From positions 186,001 through 250,000 of the forward strand of contig JADCGQ010000004.1 of assembly GCA_020248945.1 (NCBI GenBank): DNA of 64,000 nt, read 5' to 3'. The DNA is from Rubrivivax sp. GTDB lineage: Bacteria; Pseudomonadota; Gammaproteobacteria; Burkholderiales; Burkholderiaceae_C. Positions 9,189-15,969 of the stretch are shown here, piece by piece (within the stretch, counting starts at the first letter, position 1; each line of letters opens with the position of its first letter). The notes under the pieces were generated by a model. That model had not been told where the DNA came from, searched no databases, and saw nothing but the letters and a program-made list of their open reading frames with translations. A program made the translations under genes and the position numbers.

Positions 9189-9275
9189 CTCATGGTGCCG
9201 CGGGGCTGCCGCGGCTTGAGCCGGATAAGCGGTGGTTCGGGGGCGCTTATGGCGCTGCCGGGCCCCGCCTGCCGC

Positions 9276-9908
9276 TCAGAAACCGAGACTGGCGAGCAGG
9301 TCGTCGACCTCGCCCTGGTTGCTGACCACGTCGGCACGGCCCTCGGGGTTCACCACCGGGCCGTTGAGCACGTTCGGATCGACCTTCTCGCGCTGATCGG
9401 GCGGCACCACCTGCACCAGCAGCTTGACGAGGCTGTCCTCGAGGTCGTTGGCCAGCGCCACCACCTTGGCCACGACCTGGCCGGTGAGGTCGTGGAAGTC
9501 CTGCGCCATCATGATGTCGGTGAGATGGCCGTCGATGGAGGCCGTGCGCGTCTCGACGTCGTGCACGAAGTTCATCACCTGGCCGCTGGCGACGGCCTTG
9601 ACGGGGTCGGCGACGATGGCGCGGGCCATCTCGCGCGTGGCCTCGCTGATGGCGGCATGCTCGAGCTTGGCCTGGTCGACCGAGTTCAGCACCTTGTCGG
9701 CGGCGGCGGCCGTCTTGGTGGCGATGTAGCTCAGCCGGCTGCGCGCATCGGGCAGGCCGTCGGTGGCCACCTGCAGCTTGGGCATCACGCCCAGTTGCTG
9801 CATCGTGTCGTGCAAGAGGCGCGTGATGCTGCCCAGCTGCTGAAAGACCTCGGGGGACACGGCCAGCGTCTCGGCGGGCCTGAGTTGTTCTGCGGCGTCC
9901 ATCTTCAT
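9276..9908 (-). CDS. cheZ: CheY-P phosphatase
   Basis: 210 residues, matching CheZ length. The active-site helix is present (DIMMAQDFHDLTGQVV, residues 131-146), with Asp140 and Gln144 at the positions that place water for CheY-P hydrolysis. The C-terminus ends in DDLLASLGF, the CheY-binding peptide typical of CheZ. It ends the chemotaxis response by dephosphorylating CheY. It starts 35 bp after cheY on the same strand and should share its transcript; a strong hairpin with a T run follows before flhB. Confidence 0.97.
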   Translation of the reverse strand: MKMDAAEQLRPAETLAVSPEVFQQLGSITRLLHDTMQQLGVMPKLQVATDGLPDARSRLSYIATKTAAAADKVLNSVDQAKLEHAAISEATREMARAIVADPVKAVASGQVMNFVHDVETRTASIDGHLTDIMMAQDFHDLTGQVVAKVVALANDLEDSLVKLLVQVVPPDQREKVDPNVLNGPVVNPEGRADVVSNQGEVDDLLASLGF

Positions 9909-9943
9909 GGGGTGGTTCTCCGTGGGGGCTGGGGCGGGCGTGG

Positions 9944-10339
9944 TCAGGCGGGCGTGGCCAGCTTCTGCAGGATCTTCTGCACCTTCTCTTCCAAGGTGGC
10001 CTTGGTGAAGGGCTTGACGATGTAGCCGGCGGCGCCGCTTTGCGCCGCCATCACGATGTCTTCCTTGCGCGCCTCGGCCGTGACCATCAGCACCGGGATG
10101 TGGCGCAGCGATTCGTCGGCCTTCACGGCCTTGAGCAGATCGAAGCCGTTCATGTTGGGCATGTTGATGTCCGAAACGACGAAGTCGAACTTGCTGTTCT
10201 TCAGCATGTTCAGCGCCACGGCGCCGTCTTCGGCCTCGTCGGCGTTGTTGCAGCCCATCTCCTTCAACAGTCCCCGGACGATGCGGCGCATCGTGGAGAA
10301 GTCGTCGACGATCAGGAACTTCAGGTCGGTGGTGTTCAT
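9944..10339 (-). CDS. cheY: Chemotaxis response regulator
   Basis: 131-residue single-domain receiver. All key residues are in place: acidic pair Asp12/Asp13, phosphoacceptor Asp57 ([12 protein letters not shown]), Thr87, Tyr106 and Lys109 (IVKPF). Phospho-CheY binds the FliM switch to reverse flagellar rotation. It is followed by cheZ and preceded 48 bp upstream by motB, whose stop codon overlaps a FliA-type -10 element (10414-10388), so cheYZ probably has its own late-flagellar promoter. The kinase genes (cheA, cheW) are not in the window. Confidence 0.98.
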   Translation of the reverse strand: MNTTDLKFLIVDDFSTMRRIVRGLLKEMGCNNADEAEDGAVALNMLKNSKFDFVVSDINMPNMNGFDLLKAVKADESLRHIPVLMVTAEARKEDIVMAAQSGAAGYIVKPFTKATLEEKVQKILQKLATPA

Positions 10340-10387
10340 GGACGAGGCCTTGGCCGGGAGAGGTGGGCGGGTGGGGTCTTCAGGGGT

Positions 10388-10414
10388 TTATCGGGCGCTG
10401 CCGTCCGGACTTGA
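10388..10414 (-). promoter_or_regulatory. FliA (sigma-28) promoter for cheY-cheZ
   Basis: TCAAG (10414-10410), 14-base spacer, CCCGATAA (10395-10388), against the enterobacterial FliA consensus TAAAG-N14-GCCGATAA. It lies about 50 bp upstream of the cheY start. The TAA of the -10 is also the stop codon of motB. Confidence 0.65.
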
Positions 10415-11326
10415 GTCGGCAGCGGCAGCGGGCGCCGCCTGCGGCACCTGCGGGCCGCGGAACACACGTTCCTCGGCTTCGCGCGTCATCACGACGATGC
10501 TGATGCGGCGGTTGGTGGGGGCCAGCGGGTCGCGGCGGTCGAAGGGGTGGCTGGCGGCCAGGCCCTGCACGCGCAGCACCTGGTCTTCGGGCATGCCGCC
10601 GACCAGCAGTTCGCGCCGCGAGGCGTTGGCACGGTCGGCGCTGAGTTCCCAGTTGCTGTAGGCCCGATCGCCGGCGGCGAACGGCTGCGCGTCGGTGTGG
10701 CCTTCGAGCGTGAGCCGGTTGGGCACGGTGGCCAGGATGCCCCCCATGGCCTGCAGCAGCCGCCGCATGTAGGGCTGCACGCCCGCGCTGCCGCTGGCGA
10801 ACATCGGCCGGCCGTCTTCGTCGAGGATCTGGATGCGCAGGCCGTCGGCCGTCATCTCCATGCGGATCTGCGCCGACAGCGCCTTGAGTTCGGGGTTGGC
10901 GGCCAGCGCCTCCTCGACCTTCTTCTGCAGGTTCTCCAGGCGCGCCACCTCGGCGCGGACCTGCTCGGCCTTGAGCTGGTGGATGTTGACGGTATCGCGT
11001 TGCACTTCCACTTCACCCCGCTTGACCTGGCCTGTGGAACGCGTGAGATCCTGGCCGCCGCCCTTGATGACGTGGGCGGCATCGCCGGCGCCGGAGCCGC
11101 TGGCCATCAGCGCCAGCTTCAGCGGGCTGGCGAAGTAGTCGGCGATGCCCTTCTTGTCGCCTTCGGTGGTGCTGCCCAGCAGCCACATCAGCAGGAAGAA
11201 GGCCATCATGGCCGTCACGAAGTCGGCATAGGCGATCTTCCACGCGCCACCATGGGCGGCATGGCCGCCCTTCTTGACGCGCTTGATGATGATCAGCTGC
11301 AGCTTCTTCGCGTCTCCAGCCATCAT
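10388..11326 (-). CDS. motB: Flagellar stator protein with OmpA-type peptidoglycan-binding domain
   Basis: 312 residues. A basic cytoplasmic N-terminus precedes one transmembrane helix (AYADFVTAMMAFFLLMWLLG) carrying the proton-accepting Asp35. A plug/linker region follows, then an OmpA/MotB domain (LTLEGHTDAQPF, SADRANASRRELL) that anchors the stator to peptidoglycan. With MotA it forms the proton channel that drives the motor. Two adjacent ATG codons (11326 and 11323) could serve as the start. The motA-motB spacer carries one copy of a dispersed hairpin repeat. Confidence 0.97.
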   Translation of the reverse strand: MMAGDAKKLQLIIIKRVKKGGHAAHGGAWKIAYADFVTAMMAFFLLMWLLGSTTEGDKKGIADYFASPLKLALMASGSGAGDAAHVIKGGGQDLTRSTGQVKRGEVEVQRDTVNIHQLKAEQVRAEVARLENLQKKVEEALAANPELKALSAQIRMEMTADGLRIQILDEDGRPMFASGSAGVQPYMRRLLQAMGGILATVPNRLTLEGHTDAQPFAAGDRAYSNWELSADRANASRRELLVGGMPEDQVLRVQGLAASHPFDRRDPLAPTNRRISIVVMTREAEERVFRGPQVPQAAPAAAADSSPDGSAR

Positions 11327-11327
11327 G

Positions 11328-11415
11328 TGCCCCCAGGCTGCGGTCGCGGCTGCGCCGCCGTCCTCGCCACCCCCCGAGGGGGCTCATGCAGCGGCCCGGC
11401 GAAGCCGGTTCCGCG
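11328..11415 (-). repeat. Dispersed double-hairpin repeat, copy A (motA-motB spacer)
   Basis: Read on the minus strand: CGCGGAACCGGCTTCGCCGG, a GGCCGCTG box, a second hairpin core CCCCCTCGGGGGG (11382-11370) and a closing TGGGGGC motif next to the motB start. The same order of elements occurs in the flhD-flhC spacer and the livM-livH spacer. The palindromes CCGGC-TTC-GCCGG and CCCCC-T-CGGGGG would form two stem-loops in the mRNA. Confidence 0.75.
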
Positions 11416-11441
11416 CATGCCCTCGGCCACGAGCGGCGGGG

Positions 11442-12302
11442 TCACTTCTTGCCTTTCACGTGGCTCTCGAGCTCCAGGAAGGTGGGCCGGGCGGTGCTCA
11501 GCAGCACCTTGCGGCCGAATTCAATCGCCACCTGCGGGGCGTAGCCCTGCATGCTGGCCAGCAGCGTGGTCTTGATGCACTGCAGCTCCTTGCCGCTTTC
11601 CTCGACCTTCTGTTCCAGCAGGCCGGCCAGGGGCTCGGCAAAGGCATAGGCCAGCAAGATGCCGAGGAAGGTGCCGACGAGCGCCGAGCCGATCATCGCG
11701 CCGAGCACGGCCGGCGGCTGGCCCACCGAGCCCATGGTCTTGATCACGCCCAGCACCGCGGCCACGATGCCGAAGGCCGGCAGGCCGCCGGCCACACGCT
11801 GGATGGCCGCCACTGGCGCGTGCGCCTCGTGGTGGTGGGTCTCGATCTCGCTGTCCATCAGCGACTCGATCTCGTGCGCGTTGAGGTTGCCCGAAACCAT
11901 CATTCGCAGGTAGTCGGTGATGAACTCGGTGACGTGGTGGTCGTTGCCCACGGCCGGGTACTTCTGGAACAGTGGCGAGCTGTGCGGGTCCTCGACGTCC
12001 TTCTCGATGGACATCAGGCCTTCCTTGCGCGCCTTCTGCAGGATGTCGTAGAGCAGCGCCAGCAGCTCCATGTAGCGCGCCTTGGTGTACTTGCTGCCCT
12101 TGAAGCAGCTCAGCGCGCCGGAGATCGTGCCCTTGATCACCGTCATCTGGTTGTTCACCAGGAAGGCGCCCAAGGTGGCGCCGCCGATCATGGCCATTTC
12201 CCAGGGCAGCGCTTTCAGGATGGGGCCCATGTTGCCCCCGTGGGCGATGAACACCCCGAAGACGCAACCCATCACGACGACCCAACCGATGATGACGAAC
12301 AT
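11442..12302 (-). CDS. motA: Flagellar stator proton channel subunit
   Basis: 286 residues, normal MotA length. Four transmembrane segments: residues 1-20 and about 30-50, then two after residue 165 (GGLPAFGIVAAVLGVIKTMG and MIGSALVGTFLGILLAYAF). A cytoplasmic loop carries the charged motor-contact region (KARKEGLMSIEKDVEDP). Pro residues of the channel helices are kept. It forms the stator with MotB, encoded 115 bp downstream. A FliA-type promoter lies 55-80 bp upstream, overlapping the end of the preceding gene. Confidence 0.98.
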   Translation of the reverse strand: MFVIIGWVVVMGCVFGVFIAHGGNMGPILKALPWEMAMIGGATLGAFLVNNQMTVIKGTISGALSCFKGSKYTKARYMELLALLYDILQKARKEGLMSIEKDVEDPHSSPLFQKYPAVGNDHHVTEFITDYLRMMVSGNLNAHEIESLMDSEIETHHHEAHAPVAAIQRVAGGLPAFGIVAAVLGVIKTMGSVGQPPAVLGAMIGSALVGTFLGILLAYAFAEPLAGLLEQKVEESGKELQCIKTTLLASMQGYAPQVAIEFGRKVLLSTARPTFLELESHVKGKK

Positions 12303-12356
12303 GTAGTTTGTTCCGCGAGAGCAGCCGCCCCCACCGGGGAGGCCGCATTCCGAGGG

Positions 12357-12383
12357 TTATCGGCAAGCCGCTGCGGCCATTGA
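12357..12383 (-). promoter_or_regulatory. FliA (sigma-28) promoter for motA-motB
   Basis: TCAAT (12383-12379), 14-base spacer, then a perfect GCCGATAA -10 (12364-12357). The motA start lies 55 bp downstream. The TAA of the -10 element is the stop codon of the upstream methyltransferase-like gene, so the promoter is embedded in that gene's 3' end. Confidence 0.8.
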
Positions 12384-13214
12384 GCCCGGCAGGCTGCCAG
12401 GCACTCGGTACAGCCACAGCGGCCGCCCGTCGGCCCCGGGCAGCTGCGCCCGGGGCGTCACGCCGGGCACCACGAACTCCAGGCTCGCGAGCCAGCCGCC
12501 GGGCATCTCGGCACAGGCCTTGGCCCAGGCGCGCGGCATGCTCTCGGGGCGCTGGAACAGGTAGACGAGCTCGTACGCGCCCCAGGGCTCGGCCCAGATG
12601 TCGCCGCGGCGCACGGTGGCGTCGCGCCGGCGCAGGCGCGCCAGCAGGGCCAGCAGCGGGCTCCACTCCAGGCCCACCAACTCGGCCCTCGGAAACTCCT
12701 GGCGCAACGCAGCCAGGCCGTGGCCGAGGCCGCAACCGGCCTCGAGCACCCGGGCGGGTTCACCGGTCAGCGCGCGCAGGCCCTGCAAGGCGGCTGCGGG
12801 CGTGGGAAAGAACGGCGCATCCCGCCAGGCGCGCACCGGGTAGGCCAGCAAGAGCGGCAGCAAGGCCACGAGCCAGGCCCAGGCCGGCAGGGCCGAGGTT
12901 GCGCCGAGCGCCAGCGCCGAGGCCGGAAACCCTGCCAACACCAGCAGGCGGCGCCAGCGCCCCTGCACCCGCGCCGCGGCCAGGGCGCTGGCCGCCAGCG
13001 CGAGCGCGAAGCCCAGCACCGGCCAGGCCAGCGCCGCCGCGGCCGCGAACAGCGTCCAGGCCAGCAGCCAGGCCGCCAGGGCCGGCAAGGGCCACGGCCA
13101 GGCCGTGCGGGAACGGCCAGCCGGCGCCAGCGGGAGATCGGGGCTCATCACCGCAGTGTCTGCCGAGGGCCGCCGCGCCGAGCGCCGGATATGCGGCGGC
13201 GGCCGGGGATTCAT
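12357..13214 (-). CDS. Membrane-anchored SAM-dependent methyltransferase-like protein
   Basis: 285 residues. After a short Arg-rich leader, the region about residues 38-130 has three to four hydrophobic Ala/Leu/Trp-rich helices. The C-terminal half is a class I methyltransferase-like domain with motif I VLEAGCGLGHGL near residue 152 and an acidic strand end LVGLEWSPL. It may methylate a membrane or lipid substrate, but the target is unknown. The start at MNPRPPP is preferred because GAGG lies 5 bases upstream; an internal ATG at 13148 is possible. It sits between an HD-domain gene and motA and is probably co-transcribed with the former. Confidence 0.65.
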   Translation of the reverse strand: MNPRPPPHIRRSARRPSADTAVMSPDLPLAPAGRSRTAWPWPLPALAAWLLAWTLFAAAAALAWPVLGFALALAASALAAARVQGRWRRLLVLAGFPASALALGATSALPAWAWLVALLPLLLAYPVRAWRDAPFFPTPAAALQGLRALTGEPARVLEAGCGLGHGLAALRQEFPRAELVGLEWSPLLALLARLRRRDATVRRGDIWAEPWGAYELVYLFQRPESMPRAWAKACAEMPGGWLASLEFVVPGVTPRAQLPGADGRPLWLYRVPGSLPGSMAAAACR

Positions 13215-13245
13215 CGGCGCCTCACTCCGGGCGCACGCCGGACTC

Positions 13246-14469
13246 TCAGTGCAGCCGCGAGGCCGCAGCCGCCAGCGCCAGCACCTTCTCGTGCACGAAA
13301 CGCACCTTCACGCGCTCGGGCAACACCGCGGCCTTGACGGCATGGCGCTGCTCGAGGGTGTCGCGCAGCATGGGCTCGGCGTAGACATCGCCATTGGCCG
13401 AGATGAGCGCCGCAACCAGCGGCAGGTTGGCCCGCCGGCCGCGCGAGACGACGATGCCGATCTCGCCACTGGCGAGCTCCACGAAGCTGCCGGGCGGGTA
13501 CAGGCCCACGCTGCGCAGCAAGGCACTGCCCACCTCGTCGGGCTGGCCGTTCGGCCCCAGGCAGGCCTGGCGCGCCGCCATCAGGGGCGACATCGCCGGG
13601 CGCGCGGCTCGACGGCGGATCTTGGCGCCGAAGATGTCGACGCGGCGCAGCAACCGCGCCAGGCGCCGGGCCGGCGGCTGGCTGGAGAGCGGCTCGTTGT
13701 CGGTGCTCGCGTCGTGGTGGTGCAGCACCGCCTCGATGGCCAGCATGTCGGCCAGACCGGCGCCTGACAGTTGCGCGGCGCTGCGTGCGGCATGGGTGTC
13801 GATCTCCCGCCGCTGGTGGGGCGTGGGCGGCGCATGCGCCATGGCGAGCTGGTCCTGCAGGCGCAGCATCGACACGTTCATGGTCAGTGCGGCCAGGCCC
13901 AGGCTGTCGATCTCAGCCTGCGGCCAGCCCAGCATGCGGGCCACCCGCTCGGCCACCACCTGTGTGATCCAGGCATGGTGGGCACTGTAGTGCTCGGTGA
14001 AGTGCACCCCTTCGTACACGAGGTAGTAGAGCGATTCATCGAAGCGCTTGTCCGTCATGGCGCGCGAACGGGCGTGCAGCTCCTGCAGGCGCGAGCGCCA
14101 ATCGGTGTCGGGGCGCAGCTCGCGCAGCGTGGTGTCGAGCCGGCTGCGCAGCTCGAACCAGTGCTCGCCGGTGGACAGCGTGCGCGCCACGGGCTCGCGC
14201 GGGGCGGCGTCGGGCAGCGCGCGCACCACGTCCTTCAGGGCAGCGCCCTGGCGCAGCTGCTGGTCCATGGCCGCCGCCACGCGGCGCCGCCATTCCGCGC
14301 AGTGGTGCTCTTCGGCGAACAGCGGCTGCTCCAGCAGCTCCTGGCGCTGGCGATCATCGGTCACCGTGGTGCCGGCACCCAGCAGCAGCCGGCCGCTGGC
14401 GTCGCGCAGCGCAAACGGCAGTGCGCGGTCAAGGGGCAGGTCCTGGAAGTTGACGGAAACGAGCTTCAC
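13246..14469 (-). CDS. Degenerate HD-GYP-type protein in the flagellar region
   Basis: 407 residues from a GTG. Layout resembles Burkholderiales HD-GYP proteins: an N-terminal DUF3391-like part, a central helical domain (YYLVYEGVHFTEHYSAHHAW, then VLHHHDAS) and a C-terminal YPPGSFVELASGEIGIVVSR segment. The metal-binding HDxxK box is replaced by ALTMNVSMLR, and HHExxDGxGYP is reduced to HHHDASTDNE. It is therefore unlikely to hydrolyse cyclic di-GMP, but could sense it or act as a scaffold for motility control. A FliA-type promoter lies immediately upstream, with a predicted start at or next to the GTG, suggesting a leaderless mRNA. Confidence 0.65.
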   Translation of the reverse strand: MKLVSVNFQDLPLDRALPFALRDASGRLLLGAGTTVTDDRQRQELLEQPLFAEEHHCAEWRRRVAAAMDQQLRQGAALKDVVRALPDAAPREPVARTLSTGEHWFELRSRLDTTLRELRPDTDWRSRLQELHARSRAMTDKRFDESLYYLVYEGVHFTEHYSAHHAWITQVVAERVARMLGWPQAEIDSLGLAALTMNVSMLRLQDQLAMAHAPPTPHQRREIDTHAARSAAQLSGAGLADMLAIEAVLHHHDASTDNEPLSSQPPARRLARLLRRVDIFGAKIRRRAARPAMSPLMAARQACLGPNGQPDEVGSALLRSVGLYPPGSFVELASGEIGIVVSRGRRANLPLVAALISANGDVYAEPMLRDTLEQRHAVKAAVLPERVKVRFVHEKVLALAAAASRLH

Positions 14470-14476
14470 AGGTGGG

Positions 14477-14504
14477 CTATCGGCACGGCCACCCCAATGC
14501 TGTA
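14477..14504 (-). promoter_or_regulatory. Possible FliA promoter for the HD-domain gene
   Basis: TACAG (14504-14500), 15-base spacer, GCCGATAG (14484-14477). Transcription would begin about 7 bases downstream, at or beside the GTG start (14469). This implies a leaderless transcript unless the true start codon differs. Confidence 0.5.
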
Positions 14505-14560
14505 GCGAAGGGGGCCTTCGCGCGGCCACCTGGGTGGCTGCTGCCTGGGAGGAGGCCCCC

Positions 14561-14587
14561 AAAAAAAGCGGGCCCCGAGGGGCCCGC
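14561..14587 (-). terminator. Rho-independent terminator
   Basis: Stem GCGGGCCCC/GGGGCCCGC with a 2-3 base loop (arms 14587-14579 and 14576-14568), followed on the minus strand by seven T (14567-14561). It would end both the flhDC transcript and the candidate small RNA. Confidence 0.85.
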
Positions 14588-14645
14588 GCAAAAGCACAGA
14601 GAACTGTGCCAGGAGGAGACGAACAATGAAAAATCACCCGAACTG
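14561..14645 (-). ncRNA. Candidate sigma-28-dependent small RNA with anti-Shine-Dalgarno segment
   Basis: Between flhC and the HD-domain gene the minus strand carries, in order: a FliA-type promoter (TCAAG-N15-GCCGATAC, 14679-14652); about 40 bases of unpaired sequence containing GUCUCCUCCUGGC; a small hairpin GCACAG-UUCU-CUGUGC; and a strong terminator (9-bp GC stem, then seven T). The predicted transcript is about 85 nt. The CUCCUCCU stretch is the complement of a full Shine-Dalgarno sequence and would be free to pair with target mRNAs. No protein is encoded on this strand here. The boundaries are inferred from promoter and terminator spacing. Confidence 0.5.
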
Positions 14646-14651
14646 TTCAGG

Positions 14652-14679
14652 GTATCGGCGGCGGCGGGCGCGGTCTTGA
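14652..14679 (-). promoter_or_regulatory. FliA (sigma-28) promoter of the candidate small RNA
   Basis: TCAAG (14679-14675), 15-base spacer, GCCGATAC (14659-14652), about 30 bp beyond the flhC stop. The only thing between it and the terminator at 14561-14587 is the small-RNA segment. Confidence 0.6.
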
Positions 14680-14707
14680 GGGTACGAATTCGTGACGTGT
14701 TCCGCGC

Positions 14708-15259
14708 TCAATGCGCGTGCGCGCCGATGCGCAGCGAGCCCGCGGCCTTGCCCTTGCCGGCGCGCGCCGGCGGGTTGCACAAGCCGCACACGTAGTGGCG
14801 GGCGATCTCGTGCGGGTGCGTCACGAAGTGGCCACCGCACTTGCTGCAGGCCGTCATCGTCAGCATGCCGTTGTCGACGAACTTCACCAGGCGCCAGGCG
14901 CGTGTCACGCTCAGCAGCGGCTCCAGGCCTTCGGACTGCATCTGTTCCAGGTACAGCTGGTAGGCCTTGATGACGGTGTCGATCTCGTCGAGCGCCGCCA
15001 CCTTGTTGAGGTACTCGTGCATGTTCAGGAACAGGCTCGAGTGGATGTTGGGCTGCCAGGTCATGAACCAGTCGGTCGAGAACGGCAGCTGGCCCTTGCT
15101 GGGGCTCTTGCCGGCAACCTCTTTGTACAGGCGCAGCAGGCGCTCGTAGCTGAGGTCGGTTTCGCTTTCCAGCACCTGCAGCCGTGCGCCGAGGTGGATC
15201 AGCGTGACGGCACGCTCGATCTGCCGGGCTTCGGTGAGGATGCTCTTGGTTCGTGCCAT
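14708..15259 (-). CDS. flhC: Flagellar master regulator subunit FlhC
   Basis: 183 residues from MARTKSILTE. The zinc site is intact: Cys138, Cys141, Cys158 and Cys161 (ACSKCGGHF and YVCGLCNPP). FlhC pairs with FlhD as FlhD4C2 and activates class II flagellar promoters. An upstream in-frame ATG would add 12 residues, but the family start matches this one. It follows flhD after a 121-bp spacer that holds a copy of the dispersed hairpin repeat, so relative FlhC output could be tuned by that structure. Confidence 0.97.
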   Translation of the reverse strand: MARTKSILTEARQIERAVTLIHLGARLQVLESETDLSYERLLRLYKEVAGKSPSKGQLPFSTDWFMTWQPNIHSSLFLNMHEYLNKVAALDEIDTVIKAYQLYLEQMQSEGLEPLLSVTRAWRLVKFVDNGMLTMTACSKCGGHFVTHPHEIARHYVCGLCNPPARAGKGKAAGSLRIGAHAH

Positions 15260-15303
15260 GGTGAAGTTCTCCGTCCTGTGTGTTTGTTCAGCCAAGACGC
15301 TGG

Positions 15304-15378
15304 CGCGGATCCGGCTCCGCCGGGCCGCTGCCAGAGCCCCCTCGGGGGGCAGCGACCGGGAGGGAGCGTGGGGGCTCT
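15304..15378 (+). repeat. Dispersed double-hairpin repeat, copy B (flhD-flhC spacer)
   Basis: Same elements as the other copies: CCGGCTCCGCCGG (15311-15323), GGCCGCTG, CCCCCTCGGGGGG (15337-15349) and a terminal GTGGGGGCTC. It ends 2 bases before the flhD stop codon (read from the minus strand) and lies inside the flhDC operon. Confidence 0.75.
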
Positions 15379-15380
15379 CC

Positions 15381-15704
15381 TTACGCCGCTTCCTGATGGC
15401 GACCGGCCATCAGGATGCTGGCGTGCAGGCGGCTCATGCCGTCGTTGGCAGCGCCCTTGCCGTGGCTGGTGATGAGGTTCCAGACCAGGTCGTCGTCCAT
15501 GCGGAAGCGGCACAGCAGCGTGTTGCCCGAGGCGATCTTCATCATCTGCGCCGGCGTCAGCGTGTTGATGAGGTTGGCGTTGTCCTCGCTCAGGCCGAGG
15601 CGGAACAGGGCCTGCTCCTTGTCGTGGCGCACCAGGCTCTGGGCCAGCATCAGGTAGCTGAGGTTGGCTTCGCGGATTTCGGCGAGGATCTGTTCGGAGG
15701 TCAT
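15381..15704 (-). CDS. flhD: Flagellar master regulator subunit FlhD
   Basis: 107 residues from MTSEQILAEI, typical of FlhD. It shows the conserved helical core (ANLSYLMLAQSLVRHDKEQALFRLG and the LTPAQMMKIAS stretch; shown in parts). FlhD forms the heterohexamer FlhD4C2 with FlhC at the top of the flagellar cascade. Longer in-frame starts upstream give a low-complexity extension and are rejected. The upstream 265 bp would hold the class I promoter; a CRP-type palindrome lies 160 bp before the start. Confidence 0.96.
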   Translation of the reverse strand: MTSEQILAEIREANLSYLMLAQSLVRHDKEQALFRLGLSEDNANLINTLTPAQMMKIASGNTLLCRFRMDDDLVWNLITSHGKGAANDGMSRLHASILMAGRHQEAA

Positions 15705-15863
15705 GGTGAGGGTCCTGCTGTGTGCGGTGGAAGGTGGCGGGGGCCGGTCGATGGAATGAACTGTAGGCAGCACAGAAGCACCTGCCCATGGGGCCAGTTC
15801 CGTGGCTGGAGTCCCGCTTCTTCCCCGCGTCTTGTCAGGCAAATTCCTACAAGGTGTTTGGCG

Positions 15864-15879
15864 TGTGACGAAGTGCACA
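15864..15879. promoter_or_regulatory. CRP-type operator upstream of flhD
   Basis: TGTGA-CGAAGT-GCACA differs from the CRP consensus TGTGA-N6-TCACA at one position and lies about 160 bp upstream of flhD. In enterobacteria flhDC is activated by cAMP-CRP. The -10/-35 elements themselves could not be assigned. Confidence 0.45.
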
Positions 15880-15922
15880 CCCTGCAGGCCTCGCGCGCCA
15901 TGAAGCCCGCCCCAGAAGCGAC

Positions 15923-15945
15923 AAGCCCCGCTCGAGGCGGGGCTT
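15923..15945 (-). terminator. Stem-loop after the TonB receptor gene
   Basis: AAGCCCCGC/GCGGGGCTT, 9-bp stem and 5-base loop, begins 25 bases after the receptor stop. It has no long T run on the minus strand, so it may be a weak terminator or an mRNA-stabilising hairpin. Confidence 0.5.
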
Positions 15946-15969
15946 GCAGCAGGCACCGGGCGGTGCGCG

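Noticed and set aside
14626-14679. A 17-codon plus-strand frame with a perfect AGGAGGAG ribosome site (MKNHPNC...)
   Set aside because: The ribosome site is the complement of the anti-SD segment of the candidate small RNA. The encoded peptide is Arg-rich without family, the terminator and promoter are on the other strand, and no plus-strand promoter is visible.
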